From positions 1 to 64,000 of the forward strand of contig CAWGMP010000025.1 in the NCBI GenBank assembly GCA_963823755.1: a stretch of DNA of 64,000 nt, given 5' to 3'. The stretch comes from GCA-003244245 sp963823755. GTDB taxonomy: Bacteria; Actinomycetota; Actinomycetes; Mycobacteriales; Pseudonocardiaceae. The first letter of the stretch is position 1. Each line of letters begins with the position of its first letter. Below the pieces are notes generated by a model, which was not told where the DNA came from, did not search any database, and was given only the letters and a program-made list of their open reading frames with translations. Shown in pieces: positions 1 to 9,221 of this stretch. A program made the translations under genes and the position numbers.

Positions 1-1191
1 TTGGCGACCTCGGCTAGCCAGTGCATGGCTTTTCGCTCTCGACGTTTGAGCCGTTTGTATTTCCGGCTGGCCCATCGACCAGGTGCTGGTTGAGTCGCCG
101 AAGAAGTGGATACAACATGGACTTGTAGAAGCGCCCGTAGTAGTTGATCCAGCCTTGCACCAGCCGTTGAACATCGCGCAAGGTCGTCGAGGACTTGTCA
201 CTGCGCTTCGCGATACGCCAGCCGCGTATCTCGCGACCCATCGCTTCATGGCGTCCGCTCACCGCGGGCAGGAAGTACCCGGAATGCTTGCCGTGCCTGC
301 TCTTAGCAAGGCGAGGACGAAACGTGTACCCCAGGAACGTGAACGACGTGACCTCATGGTAGCCTCGCCGGTCCGCGTCCTTGCAGTACACGATCCGCGT
401 CTTCTCCGGATTCAACTCCAGCCCGACCTGCGCCAGCCGCTCGGCGATAGCGTCCTGACCTGACGGGCCTGTTTCTCGCTGACACAGTGCACGATCACAT
501 CGTCGCAGTACCGCTCGAACCTGCTCCCCGGTTACTCACGCCATCCACACGTCGAACGCATAATGCAAGAACACGTTCGCCAACACCGGTGAGATCGCCG
601 AGCCTTGCGGGGTTCCTCGATCCCGGGCGACCAGCGTGCCGTCCGGGTTGCTGGAGCGGCGCTTGAGCCAGCGCTCCACATACAGCAGGACCCACGGCTG
701 ATCGGTGTGTTCGCCGACCGCCCGAGCACGGGCTCGTGCGGCACGGTGTCGAAGAACGCCTGGATGTCGAGATCGATCACCCAGTCTGTTCCCAACACCG
801 CTCCCGGCAGGCCCCGACCGCGTCCAACGCCGACCGCCTCGGACGATAGCCGTAGGAGTCCGGGTGGAACACCGGCTCCACCATCGGCTCCAGATACATC
901 CTGGCCACCGTCTGGGCGATCCGGTCCGCGACCGTGGGCACACCGAGCACTCGCACCCCCTTCCCTCCTGCCTTGGGTATCTCCACCGCCCGCACCGGCG
1001 GCGGGAAGTAACTCCCCGACGACAGCCGATTCCAGAGCTTGTACAGGTTCCTTCAGGTCCCGCTCAAAATCCGCGATCGACTGCGCCGTCGACGCCGGCC
1101 GCTCCCTCGTTGGCCTTGACTCTCTGATACGCCTCCCAGACGACCCATTTGGAAATATCAAACGACTTGTCCTGCGACTTGGTTCGCTCAT
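1..1191 (-). pseudogene. ltrA: Group II intron reverse transcriptase/maturase, frameshifted (intron E)
   Basis: Reverse transcriptase and maturase pieces occur in order but in different frames. The start is ATG at 1191 after a strong GGGGAGGAG site. Next come the finger motif 'GVRVLGVPTVADRIAQ' (near 950) and 'DLDIQAFFDTVPH' (near 760). 'GTPQGSAISPVLANVFLHY' lies near 590, the catalytic box is 'RYCDDVIVHC' (near 510), and the maturase part has 'FLGYTFRPR' and 'GWINYYGRF' (near 130-340). At least four frame changes separate these blocks. One is near base 80, after which the natural C-terminus ('RKYKRLKRRERKAMHWL') continues off the left edge. The gene cannot make an intact protein. It is a different reverse transcriptase subtype from those of introns C and D. 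Confidence 0.85.
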
Positions 1192-1772
1192 CGACTCCTC
1201 CCCACTCCGGTTGATCGCCGAACGAACCCGGACAACCCGCCCCCTTCGCTCCACCCGCATTACCAGGGCTTCATCGCTACTACAAGGCGGTCCGCCCCTG
1301 TGCCCCGCATCGGTACTCTGCCCCTCGCAGTTTCCGCTGCTTGGGGTTCTCCCTTCGCCGACCGGCTCCAACACGCGACCGGCCGCATCGGGGCGACAGG
1401 TTCCCACGTTCCGCGCCAGAGCCTGAGCCGAGCTCGCGCCACCTATATGCCGGACACCGCCTGGCCAGTAGGCAGGCATCCCCCAGGCTCATCCCGGGGC
1501 AACAACTGGCCCCGGTTTTGATGTCGTCGATACGCTTTCGACACGTCATCAGTGGTTCACTCACGTTCGCCTTCTCGGCTCACACCTGACGCATCTCGTG
1601 CGCCTTTTCCGCAACGCTCACCACCTCGGCTCATTCACCGAAGCAGCCGCGGTGGTTTGCAGACCTCCCCCTGCAGGGCGAGCCCGGAGGGCCTACCTCC
1701 ATCTCCAGTGCAGCACCGCAACCATCAGCACGATCTTCTACATCGCAACCTCCAGTCGCGTTCGTGGCGCAC
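1..1772 (-). mobile_element. Group II intron E (5' part; 3' end outside window)
   Basis: On the minus strand the 5' end is at 1772, where GTGCGCCACGAA follows directly after the YADD codons of intron D's reverse transcriptase. GTGCG is the conserved group II 5' terminus. About 580 bases of non-coding intron (1192-1772) precede the reverse transcriptase reading frame, a normal length for domains I-IV upstream of an intron ORF. Domains V and VI would lie beyond base 1. The intron splits intron D's ORF, so it arrived after D. Confidence 0.75.
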
Positions 1773-2671
1773 GGTCGTCGGCGTACCTGATGTACTTCAG
1801 CCGCCGGTAGCCGGGGTCCATCGGGTCGTCACGGGGAAGCGCGCGCAGCTGTTGCCCAGCTCGCGGGCTGTGCCCGGTCGCCGCGCCGCCGCGCGCGCCT
1901 CAGTCGCCCTGCTATCCTCTCGTATTCGGGATTGGGTCTCCGGCGGGCTCCCCGTGTGTACTGCGGGATCAGTTCCTGCTCGACGAACTTGTCGAGCTTG
2001 TCCAGGTAGATGTTGCTGAGCATCGGGGACGCCACGCCGCCTTGCGGGACGCCGCTGAGCGTGTCACGATATTCCCAGTCTTCCAGGTACCCGGCTTTGA
2101 GCATGTTTCGTATCAGCCTGAGGAACCGGTTATCGTGGATTTTCTCCGCCAGGATCCCGAGAAGGATCTCATGGTCGAGCGACCCGAAGCAGTCGGAGAT
2201 GTCTCCTTCGATAAACCACATGGTACCGGTCCAGGTATTGCTTATCTCCCGCAGCGCGGTGTGACATCCCCGGCCTCTCCGGAATCCGTGCGAACGGCCC
2301 GAGAACTGCGGCTCGTAATACGCTTCCAGCAGCAGGCGGACCACTTCGCCGACCAGCTTGTCTGACCATGTCGGCATGCCGAGCGGGCGGAGCTTCCCGT
2401 TCTTTTTCGGGATGTAGACGCGGCGGGCCGGAGCGAACCGGTATTGCTCCTGCCGCATCAGCTCTATGATCTGGTCGATCTTGCCCTCGGACATGCCGTC
2501 AGCGGTTTCCTCGCTGGCCCCCGGTGTCATCGCCCCCTTGTTGGAGTAGATGTTCCCGTAGGCCAGAAAGTACAGGTCCCTGTTGAACATCTGCCGGTAG
2601 AGCTGCTCGCACGGCAGGCCCTTCCTGCCGCGCTCGCGGAGAACACCAAGTACCGTTTCGGCTGTCTGCAT
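1773..2671 (-). pseudogene. ltrA: Group II intron reverse transcriptase, truncated at YADD (intron D)
   Basis: The ATG at 2671 opens about 270 intact codons. They include 'GNIYSNKGAMTPG' (near residue 40), 'RVYIPKKNGKLRPLGMP', 'FIEGDISDCFGSLDH' (first catalytic Asp box) and 'LSGVPQGGVASPMLSNIYL'. This is the chloroplast-like reverse transcriptase type. A frameshift near 1855 throws the reading into a stop at 1829. In the corrected frame the sequence continues through 'MDPGYRRLKYIRYADD' and stops exactly where intron E is inserted. The thumb, maturase and HNH parts are not in the window. The protein closely resembles the intron C copy. Confidence 0.85.
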
Positions 2672-3049
2672 TCCGCATACCTCATGGTTCCTTTACGTTC
2701 ATCGCCTGTGCCCCTTCGCCCTGTGGTCCGGCTTTCCCGGTCTCCAGATTGGCAGGGCGTTACCCCGCCGACTACGTGTGGGCACTCCGCGCCAAGGCCC
2801 GCGTCCCTTCGGCGAACCCCTGTTCACACTGCTATACGTGCACGACTTCCAGGTATCCCGTCCGCCTCCTTAATGCCCTGACCGGGCGTGGCTCCTGCGC
2901 CCCGAGAGGATTGCGGCACGCCATCTGGTATCGCGCCGCAGGGGCCGGCCCCGGTTTCCCGAGGTCTTTCCGGCGGGCGTCAAGTTGCACCTTGTGGAGA
3001 CTCGCATTCAGGAATCCGACATTCCCGTATCGTGCGGACTCCCGGGACC
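1773..3049 (-). mobile_element. Group II intron D (5'-truncated, interrupted by intron E)
   Basis: The stretch 2672-3049 aligns by eye with the non-coding 5' part of intron C (4583-4985), for example the shared 'ggtctccagattgg' near the ORF and 'gtatcgtgcgga' near 3030. About 180 bases expected at the intron's 5' end are missing. Instead the sequence runs directly into the reverse transcriptase tail of intron C near 3040-3050. At the other side intron E interrupts it at 1772/1773. Intron D is therefore cut at both ends within this window. Confidence 0.7.
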
Positions 3050-4582
3050 CGGCCGGTCGGTGATGACCGCCCGCCGGTCATGACTGCCGGATGATCCCGC
3101 CGAACGTGCTACCAGGTCCGGCTTAGCCTTTCCGCTTCCGCCTGGCCTCGAAGCAGGTCCTGGGACCGTCGCCGGTGATGACCTTCGCCCGTTGGCGGGC
3201 GGCATCGTGGAGACGGTGGACTGGTGCTTGCGCAGCCAGCGTCTTCAGCATCGACGTCTCGGCGTGCCAGCGCAGCGTGCGCAGCCGCCAGGCGTCCTGG
3301 GCGAGCAGGTAGTAGTTCACGACGCCCCGGTATTCGGCTCCGTAGACCCGGACGATGTCGTAGTCGTCCAGGTTCTGGAGCCGGGGCCGGTGCCACGGTT
3401 TGCCGTGCTTCCGGTAGCGGGCGCACTGGGCCCTGACCACGTCCGGCGGCACCCTCAGCGCGATTTTCCCGTTGACCGATCTGCGGCCCTGGTGATCTTC
3501 GTGCTGGAGTGCTGGACGGTGATGTCATAGCCGAGGAACCGCGCCCGCTGGGTGCGGGCGTGCGTGATCAGGGTCTTGTCCGCGTTCAGTTCCAGTCCGA
3601 GGGTCTCCCGGAGGAACTCCGCCAGCCTGGCCTTGATCTGCTTCGGCTTCGGCCTTCGGCCCGGTGAATCCCAGTAAATGATCGTCCGCGTACCTCATGT
3701 ACCTCAGCCGGCGGTAGCCGGGGTCCATCGGGTCGGTTGAGGGGAGCGTGCGCATTTCCAGCGCGAGGCGGCGGGCCTCTGCCCGGTCCCCGCGCCGCCG
3801 TGCCCTCCTGAGCAGGGCATCGAGCCTGCCGGTAGGCGGGATTGGCGGCCCGCGGCGCTCCCCGCGTGTACTGCGGGATCAGTTCCTGCTCGACGAACTC
3901 GTCGAGCTTGTGCAGGTAGATGTTACTGAGGATCGGGGACACCACGCCGCCTTGCGGAACGCCGCTGAGCGTGTCATGGTATTCCCAGTCTTCCAGGTAC
4001 CCGGCTTTCAGCATGTTACGGATAAGCCGGAGGAACCGGTGGTCATGGATTTTCTCCGCCAGTATCCTGAGAAGGATCTCGTGGTCAAGAGACCCGAAGC
4101 AGTCGGAGATATCACCTTCGATAAACCAGGCGGTGCCGGTCCAGGTGTTGTTTATCTCCCGCAGTGCGGTATGACATCCCGCGGCCTTTCCGGAACCCGT
4201 GCGAGCGGTCAGAGAACTCCGGCTCGTAGTACGCCTCCAGCAGCAGGCGGACCACTTCGCCGACTAGCTTATCGGACCATGACGGCATGCCGAGAGGGCG
4301 GAGTTTCCCGTTCTTCTTCGGGATGTAGACGCGGCGGGCCGGGGAGAACCGGTAGCTCTCCTGCCGCATCGCCTCGATGATCTGGTCGATCTTGTCCTCG
4401 GACATGCCGTCAGCGGTTTCCGCGCTGGCCCCCGGCGTCATCGCCCCCTGGTTGGAGTAGATGTTCCCGTAGGCCAGCAGGTACAGATCCTTGTTGAACA
4501 ACTGCCTGTAAAGCTGCGTGCACGGCAGGCCCTTCCTGCCGCGCTCGCGGAGAACGCTCAATACCACTTCGGCTGGCTGCAT
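3050..4582 (-). pseudogene. ltrA: Group II intron reverse transcriptase/maturase, frameshifted (intron C)
   Basis: The gene starts at ATG 4582 and follows the intron D copy almost codon for codon. One extra base near 4180 (relative to intron D at 2268-2275) shifts the frame after 'FRKGRG'. Further shifts lie near 3840 and 3650. Readable blocks are 'PAWRRVYIPKKN'-type finger sequence, 'LSGVPQGGVVSPILSNIYL', 'MRYADDHLLGFTGPKAEAE', and the maturase block 'VYGAEYRGVVNYYLLAQD' with 'AKVITGDGPRTCFEAR'. It ends at 'RRAVITDRPG' near 3050, so the expected C-terminal HNH endonuclease is lost. Confidence 0.85.
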
Positions 4583-5121
4583 TGCGCATCCCTCATGGTC
4601 GTTAACCGTTCATCGCCTGTGCCCCTTCACCCTGTGGTCCGGCTCTCCCGGTCTCCAGATTGGGCGGACGTTACCCCGCCGACTACTACGGGCACTCCGT
4701 CGCCATAGGACTCGCGTCCCTTAGGCGATCCCATGTTCACACTGCTGTACGTGTCTAGCACGACTTAGGCGTCCCGTCCGTCTCCTTAAATGCCCTGACA
4801 GGGCATCGCTCCTGCGCCCCAGAGGATTGCAGCGGGCTAGTCGCCAACCCGCCGCAGGGGCCGGTACCGGTTTCAGGCGTCTTTCCGGCAGGCGCCATAT
4901 TCCGCCTTCTGGAGACTAGGCTTCAGGCAATCCGACTTTCGCCATATCGTGCGGATCTCCCGGCACGCCACCCCATACGCCTGGGCATGTACTGCCGGTT
5001 TCCTGGCATGCTATTTTCCCTTATTGCCCTTTCGGACTCCGGTCAGCCATCAGATCCAGAGACATCTCCTCTCGTCTCTGCCCGCTAAGCGGGCGATACA
5101 ACAGTGCGCCTCATGGCGCAC
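3050..5121 (-). mobile_element. Group II intron C (inserted into intron B, 3' end lost)
   Basis: The 5' end is at 5121, reading GTGCGCCATGAGGCGCAC, which folds as a hairpin; GTGCG is the conserved group II start. It interrupts intron B after GTAGTCGG. The same site is uninterrupted in introns C and D (near 4681 and 2770), which shows the junction. About 540 bases of non-coding intron precede the reverse transcriptase. The 3' part is missing because the ORF runs into the truncated intron D near 3050. Confidence 0.75.
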
Positions 5122-5563
5122 CGACTACTACGGGCACTCTGTCACCTTAGGACTCGCGTCCGTTAGGTGATCCCACGTTCGTCCCTGTCATACGTAATAG
5201 CGCGACTTAGGCGTCCCATTCATCTCCTTGAATGCCCTCGACTGGGCATCGCTCCACATCCCGGAGGTTGTGTCGGCCACCTCGTGATGCCGACACAGGT
5301 TGCGGCACCGGTTTCAGGCGTAATTTCCGACGGGCGTGATTTGCACCTTCTGGAGATTGAGGATCTCAGGCAATCAAGCTTTCGCCGTATCGCACGGGTC
5401 CCGCAACGCCTCGTTCCGCACGCCTGGACACGAGCCGTTAGTTTTCTGGCATGCTATTGTTCCCTGCACCTTTCGGATTCAGGTAAGCCATCGGACCCAG
5501 GAACCTCCCTCCGAGTTCCTCCCGGCTTAACCGGGGATACAACAGGGCGCTTTCGTGGCGCAG
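5122..5563 (-). mobile_element. Group II intron B fragment (5' part only)
   Basis: This is non-coding intron sequence that resembles the first 440 bases of intron C throughout, including 'aacgggcgatacaaca'-like and 'ctggcatgctatt' stretches. Its 5' end near 5563 reads CTGCGCCACGAAAGC instead of GTGCGCC and lies right after the codons for 'FGDLFNL' of intron A's reverse transcriptase. Intron C interrupts it at 5121/5122. The rest of B is not visible; it was either deleted or displaced beyond the window by later insertions. Confidence 0.7.
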
Positions 5564-5711
5564 CGAGGTTGAACAGATCACCGAACCGACGGGAGGAATC
5601 CTCTCCCGCCCAACGGTGCAACTTGGTCTGCATCCTCCGTACCGCGAAATACGCCAAATCAGGACTCGGCCACTCCACGGCGCCGGTGTTCACCGGCGCG
5701 TCTTCGGACAT
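5564..5711 (-). pseudogene. ltrA: Group II intron reverse transcriptase, N-terminal fragment (intron A)
   Basis: The ATG at 5711 starts about 49 codons with the N-terminus typical of one group II reverse transcriptase subtype: 'RRMQTKLHRWAGEDSSRRF' followed by 'GDLFNL'. In intact relatives the next residues continue into 'V..PAFL..AW..V..N.G'. Here the sequence changes at 5563 to the 5' end of intron B. No catalytic motif remains in the window. Confidence 0.75.
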
Positions 5712-6318
5712 TGCGTTCCTTCCTTGACTGACACGCTGCCGTCCTTCCCCATGTACGTGGCTCTCCCACGCTCGGAGTACTACGACGGCTCCGCCCCACC
5801 CGCGCCTATCAGTCGGCGTCGCACCTATCCCCACTCCTCTCCCTCCGGTTGAGGGCCGAATCAGGAACGGCCACGGGCGGTTCCCACGTTCACTGCTGTC
5901 CGGTCAACGGGTGAGGCACCCGGCTCTACCCCTGCGGCATCACCATGGCTACGCCGTAGACTTTCACCACGGCCTTCTGGCCCAGACGTCGAAGACCCAA
6001 CCAGAAGTTCCCCACCCATAACAAACCCAAATCACAGATGGGTACGCACCGCAATCCAGCCCAGATCCACCGGGTTTCGAGCTGGCGGCGAGTTAAGAGG
6101 CGTAACAACACCGGTTCCTATTCGTATACCTTCCCGTCTCGCTCACCACGCCCGGCCCATCCGGCAGTCCTGAACCGACGCGACTTCGTCGAGGCTGCTC
6201 CCACCCTCCCCGGCGACCCCCGGATCAGGCTGCCTCCAGCTTCACCCCACTGCTACGACGACGAAGAAATGGACGGTCTCTCACCTCCATCCGACAACAG
6301 CAGCGCCTCGTGGCGCAC
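5564..6318 (-). mobile_element. Group II intron A (outermost, 5' part)
   Basis: The 5' end is at 6318 (GTGCGCCACGAGGCGC), directly after the codons '..LWRDVE' of a short host reading frame. About 600 bases of intron RNA sequence precede the reverse transcriptase start at 5711. The intron is interrupted near 5563 by intron B. It is the oldest surviving member of the nest, because the others sit inside it. Confidence 0.7.
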
Positions 6319-6530
6319 TCCACGTCGCGCCATAAGAAGATCGTGCGGTTGCGGCCTTCGGGGTCGTGTCCGGTGAGGGCGAAGCGGTGGGACTTGTCGG
6401 CGTCGTCGGTCACCGGACACCCCGCGTGCACGCCGGGCACCGTGAGCGTTGCGGCGCGGTCAAGCTCGCCGCGCGTGGCACCGCGCCGGTGCTTGCCCTC
6501 TGCCCGGTGATGGGGCACGGACCAGCTCAC
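6319..6530 (-). pseudogene. Unknown third ORF of XRE module 1, cut by group II intron A
   Basis: A GTG at 6530 overlaps the stop of the 70-aa gene (GTGA). The frame reads 'VSWSVPHHRAEGKHRRG..' for about 70 codons, with a polar block 'DDADKSHRFALTGHDPEGRN', up to 'LWRDVE', where intron A begins. The equivalent position in the second module (23913) also starts 'VSW' from a GTGA overlap. That supports a real third gene, although the bodies of the two ORFs do not look alike. The function is unknown. If intron A no longer splices, which its broken structure suggests, the gene is dead. Confidence 0.45.
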
Positions 6531-6739
6531 TGGGCACGCCCCAGGATCGCCTCGGTCAGGGTGACCATCACGTCGCGGGTCAGCCGCACCCCGGGTGCGC
6601 CCAGGCCGTGGATCGCCCACGAACCGTCTGCCTCGTGGACCAGCAGCGTGCAATCACTGCGGTCGTCGGTGCGGTGGCCCGGCGCGTGCACCCGACCGCG
6701 CTCGCGCTGCGAGTGCAACGTCTCGGGTACGTCGATCAC
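6527..6739 (-). CDS. 70-aa conserved small protein, XRE module 1
   Basis: The start is GTG at 6739 (GTG ATC GAC GTA). The protein is close to the one at 23701-23916: both read 'ETLHSQRERGR.HAPG.RTDD' and then 'GSWAIHGLGAPGVRL' with a C-terminal 'A..ILGR' helix. It is small, soluble and has no signal or membrane segment. It lies 138 bases downstream of the XRE regulator gene on the same strand. The layout resembles actinobacterial loci where an XRE regulator is paired with a small partner (whiJ/DUF397-type loci), but this sequence is not recognisably DUF397. A partner or anti-regulator role is inference. Confidence 0.65.
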   Translation of the reverse strand: MIDVPETLHSQRERGRVHAPGHRTDDRSDCTLLVHEADGSWAIHGLGAPGVRLTRDVMVTLTEAILGRAQ

Positions 6740-6877
6740 GAGTGACGACTGTGAGCGATCGACAGAGGCGGGTGTCGCTCGGGAGAGACGGTCTCCGGGG
6801 AACGGCCCGCGCTGGGTGACCGCGGTAGCGGGCGACGATCTGGCTGTGTCTCTCAGGAGAGACCTCCCCCGACGGGG

Positions 6878-8071
6878 CTACCCGAGCAGACCGGCCCGGC
6901 GGGCCATGCCCCGGAGCTCCTGATCCGCCGGGGAGCCCCGGCGCGAGTGCCGCAGCAGCACGGCGAGCACGTCGCGGACGATCGGATTGCGCTGGATGTG
7001 GTGGGGAGAGATCAGCTCAGCGCGGCGCAGCGCCATCACCGCGTCGTCGTGGCGTCCACGCAGCCGGGTCAGCGCCTGGCCATAGTCGGCCCAGTAGGCG
7101 ACCCGAGGCGAACGGTTGACATGCGCTTGGGGGTTCATGCCCTCAGCGATACTCACAACCCGCTCGTGGTCCCCGACCTTCAGCAATCCGGACATGCGGT
7201 ACAGGTCAATGTTGATGGGTCCGAAACCCAGCCCGTAGGCGTTGCCCTCCCCGGTGCGCGCCGCCAGCTCTGCGGCGTAGTCGAGTGGAGCGTCCACGTC
7301 ACCGATGCGCCGATCGGCCGCGGCGACGTCTGACCGGCGCAGTGCGAGAAAGCCCGCGAGCTGCATCGACTCCGGGGTGTTCGTCGGCACGGTCACCGCG
7401 TCCAGCCTGGCCTGCGCGATGCCGAACGCCCCTTTAGCGAGCGCCACCCTCGCGCCGGCGGCAGCAACCAGACCCCTCGGGACCGCAGCACCATGCTCGT
7501 GGGCGTCTTGCCAGGCCAGCATGACGGCCTGCCAGCGCAGGTCCACCGAGGCACCCGAGACGCTCAACCACGGCACGGTGACCTGGGTGTGCAGCCACAC
7601 CGACAGCCCGAGCAGTTCGGCCACGTCCCGGCCAGCGGCGACGCTGGCATGCAAGTCCCGGATCAGACCGGGCAAAGCAACGCCCACCTCCCGTTCCTGC
7701 TCGCACCGGCACAGCGCATCGACCATCGCCGTCACCCTTGCCCGCAGCTCCTCCACGGGGCGGACCTGCCCATCAGGCAGGTCGTGGCTGACCACCATCA
7801 ACGCAAGATCAACCGCCGCTATGGTGCTGTCGGTATGCCCGTTAGCGGGTGCGGGTACGGGCAGCCTGGTCAGCTCCGACACCGAGATCTGGAGCGCGTC
7901 GGCCAGCACCCGGATCTCGGCGAGGGTCGGAGAACGCTCACCACGCTCGATCCGCTTCAGAGTGTCCTTGCTCATCCCGGCCAGCCCGGCGACCACCCGC
8001 AGCGACTTGCCCCGAGCGTCGCGGACCCGCCACAGCGCCCAGCCGATCGTGCGCGCGTCCCCAGCGTCCAC
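6878..8071 (-). CDS. XRE-family helix-turn-helix regulator, module 1
   Basis: The start GTG at 8071 is chosen because the paralogue at 22440 begins at the same place ('VD..D.RTIGW'), with GGAGAG upstream; an ATG at 8104 is the alternative. Residues about 10-70 form an HTH_3/XRE domain ('SLRVVAGLAGMSKDTLKRI' then 'GERSPTLAEIRVLADAL'). A shared stretch 'ALQISVSELTRLPVPAPA' follows, and then about 300 residues of alpha-helical, TPR-like sensor region. About 397 residues. The last line of the protein ('RNPIVRDVLAVLL') also matches the paralogue. It probably binds DNA and senses a small molecule or partner. A palindromic element lies just upstream (8111-8126). Confidence 0.85.
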   Translation of the reverse strand: MDAGDARTIGWALWRVRDARGKSLRVVAGLAGMSKDTLKRIERGERSPTLAEIRVLADALQISVSELTRLPVPAPANGHTDSTIAAVDLALMVVSHDLPDGQVRPVEELRARVTAMVDALCRCEQEREVGVALPGLIRDLHASVAAGRDVAELLGLSVWLHTQVTVPWLSVSGASVDLRWQAVMLAWQDAHEHGAAVPRGLVAAAGARVALAKGAFGIAQARLDAVTVPTNTPESMQLAGFLALRRSDVAAADRRIGDVDAPLDYAAELAARTGEGNAYGLGFGPINIDLYRMSGLLKVGDHERVVSIAEGMNPQAHVNRSPRVAYWADYGQALTRLRGRHDDAVMALRRAELISPHHIQRNPIVRDVLAVLLRHSRRGSPADQELRGMARRAGLLG

Positions 8072-8110
8072 CAGAACGGCCCTCTCCACGCCGGAACCCC
8101 CCACCGATGC

Positions 8111-8126
8111 CCCGGGAAGCTACCCC
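8111..8126. promoter_or_regulatory. Candidate operator shared by the two XRE modules
   Basis: The minus strand reads CGGGGTAGCTTCCCGG, an imperfect palindrome centred on AGCT, about 40 bases upstream of the regulator start at 8071. Nearly the same sequence lies about 40 bases upstream of the paralogue (22391-22406). The upstream regions are otherwise dissimilar, so conservation of this element suggests an autoregulatory site. That function is inferred. Confidence 0.45.
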
Positions 8127-8540
8127 GAGGCGCAACCTCGGCGAAGAGGTGACGCAAGGCTAGCGCGCCCTGACGGTGGACACTGGGCACCGTGGACACC
8201 GGCGCCACCGTGCAGCTGATCGGTGCGGATCGGCCGTTTCCGCGACCTGCGGCGATGAAGATCCCGATTGCAGGATCACCGCTGCTCAGAGCCACTATTT
8301 TGTAAGATCACCGGTAGTCGGCAAAACGGACAACTCCCGGCTACCGGTCTGCCGAGCCCGGTGACACTCGAAGCCGGAACGACAACCCCGGGGCCTGCCG
8401 AGGGCCGGATCATGGGGCCGCACGACCGCTGGTGCCGGTGCTGCTACCCGACGCATCCTTTTTCGTCACGATGAATCGGACCCAGCGAAGACCGGTACCT
8501 GTACTCCTGGGTACGACATCGGCGACCTGAGGGTCCTGGC
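8127..8540. other. Intergenic region without a supported gene
   Basis: No reading frame here has a convincing start, composition or relative. It separates the divergent promoter side of the XRE gene from the end of the kinase-like gene. No hairpin followed by a T-run was seen. Confidence 0.5.
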
Positions 8541-9221
8541 TCACGTGGTGGCCTGCCTGCTCTGCGGACTGGCCGTGGCAGGGACCGGGTCGGTGTGGAG
8601 GGAATGGTGCAGGTAGGCCAGCGCCCGGTTGGCGCACTCGGACAGGGGGTGGGTGGTGTCGAGACGTAGTTTCGGCTCGGGGATGGGATCGGCGCCGGCC
8701 TGCAGCCGTCGGTACAGATCGACGTCGCGATCGGTCGCCGGGTGCGCGCCGCGTGCGGTGTCCTCGCGTAGCCGTTGTTCGACGATGGTGGCGGCGCAGA
8801 CGCACTCGATGAGCCGCAACGGTTGCCGGGCGCGGGCAGCGAACCGGCGTACCTGGGCAACCTGGTAGGCGCGGGAACAGGTGCGACCGTCGAGGATGAC
8901 GAGGGTGCCGGGGGCGTGGCGCAGGTACCAGGCGGCGGTCCGGAACATGGTGATCACGCAGAAATCGTCCTGCTCGCGGGTGTAGAGGGTGTGTTGGAGG
9001 CCAAACAGCGCATGCCGGACGCGGTCTTTGTCCAGCAGCAGCGCGCTGCCGTCCAGCCGGTGGACGAGTTCGGCCGCCAGCGAGCTCTTGCCGGTGCCTG
9101 GTAGCCCGGCCAGTTGCACGATCACCGTTTGTCCACCGCCATCGGGGTACGTGGGTTGCGTGAGTATTGGGTGCGGTCCGGTCGAGTCGGGCTGGGCAGT
9201 TCGGCCACGATCGGCATTCAT
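8541..9221 (-). CDS. P-loop kinase-like ATP-binding protein
   Basis: 226 aa from ATG 9221. Near residue 40 is a Walker A motif 'LAGLPGTGKSSLAAEL', followed by 'ALLLDKDRVRHALFG' and a Walker-B-like 'GTLVILDGRTCS'. 'LRLIECVC' and an Arg-rich lid ('TIVEQRLREDTARGAH') follow. This is the layout of small AAA_33/zeta-toxin/gluconate-kinase-like enzymes, which phosphorylate a small metabolite or nucleotide. The substrate cannot be told. The C-terminal 40 residues are polar. It stands alone, with no co-directional neighbour within 300 bases. Confidence 0.7.
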   Translation of the reverse strand: MNADRGRTAQPDSTGPHPILTQPTYPDGGGQTVIVQLAGLPGTGKSSLAAELVHRLDGSALLLDKDRVRHALFGLQHTLYTREQDDFCVITMFRTAAWYLRHAPGTLVILDGRTCSRAYQVAQVRRFAARARQPLRLIECVCAATIVEQRLREDTARGAHPATDRDVDLYRRLQAGADPIPEPKLRLDTTHPLSECANRALAYLHHSLHTDPVPATASPQSRQATT

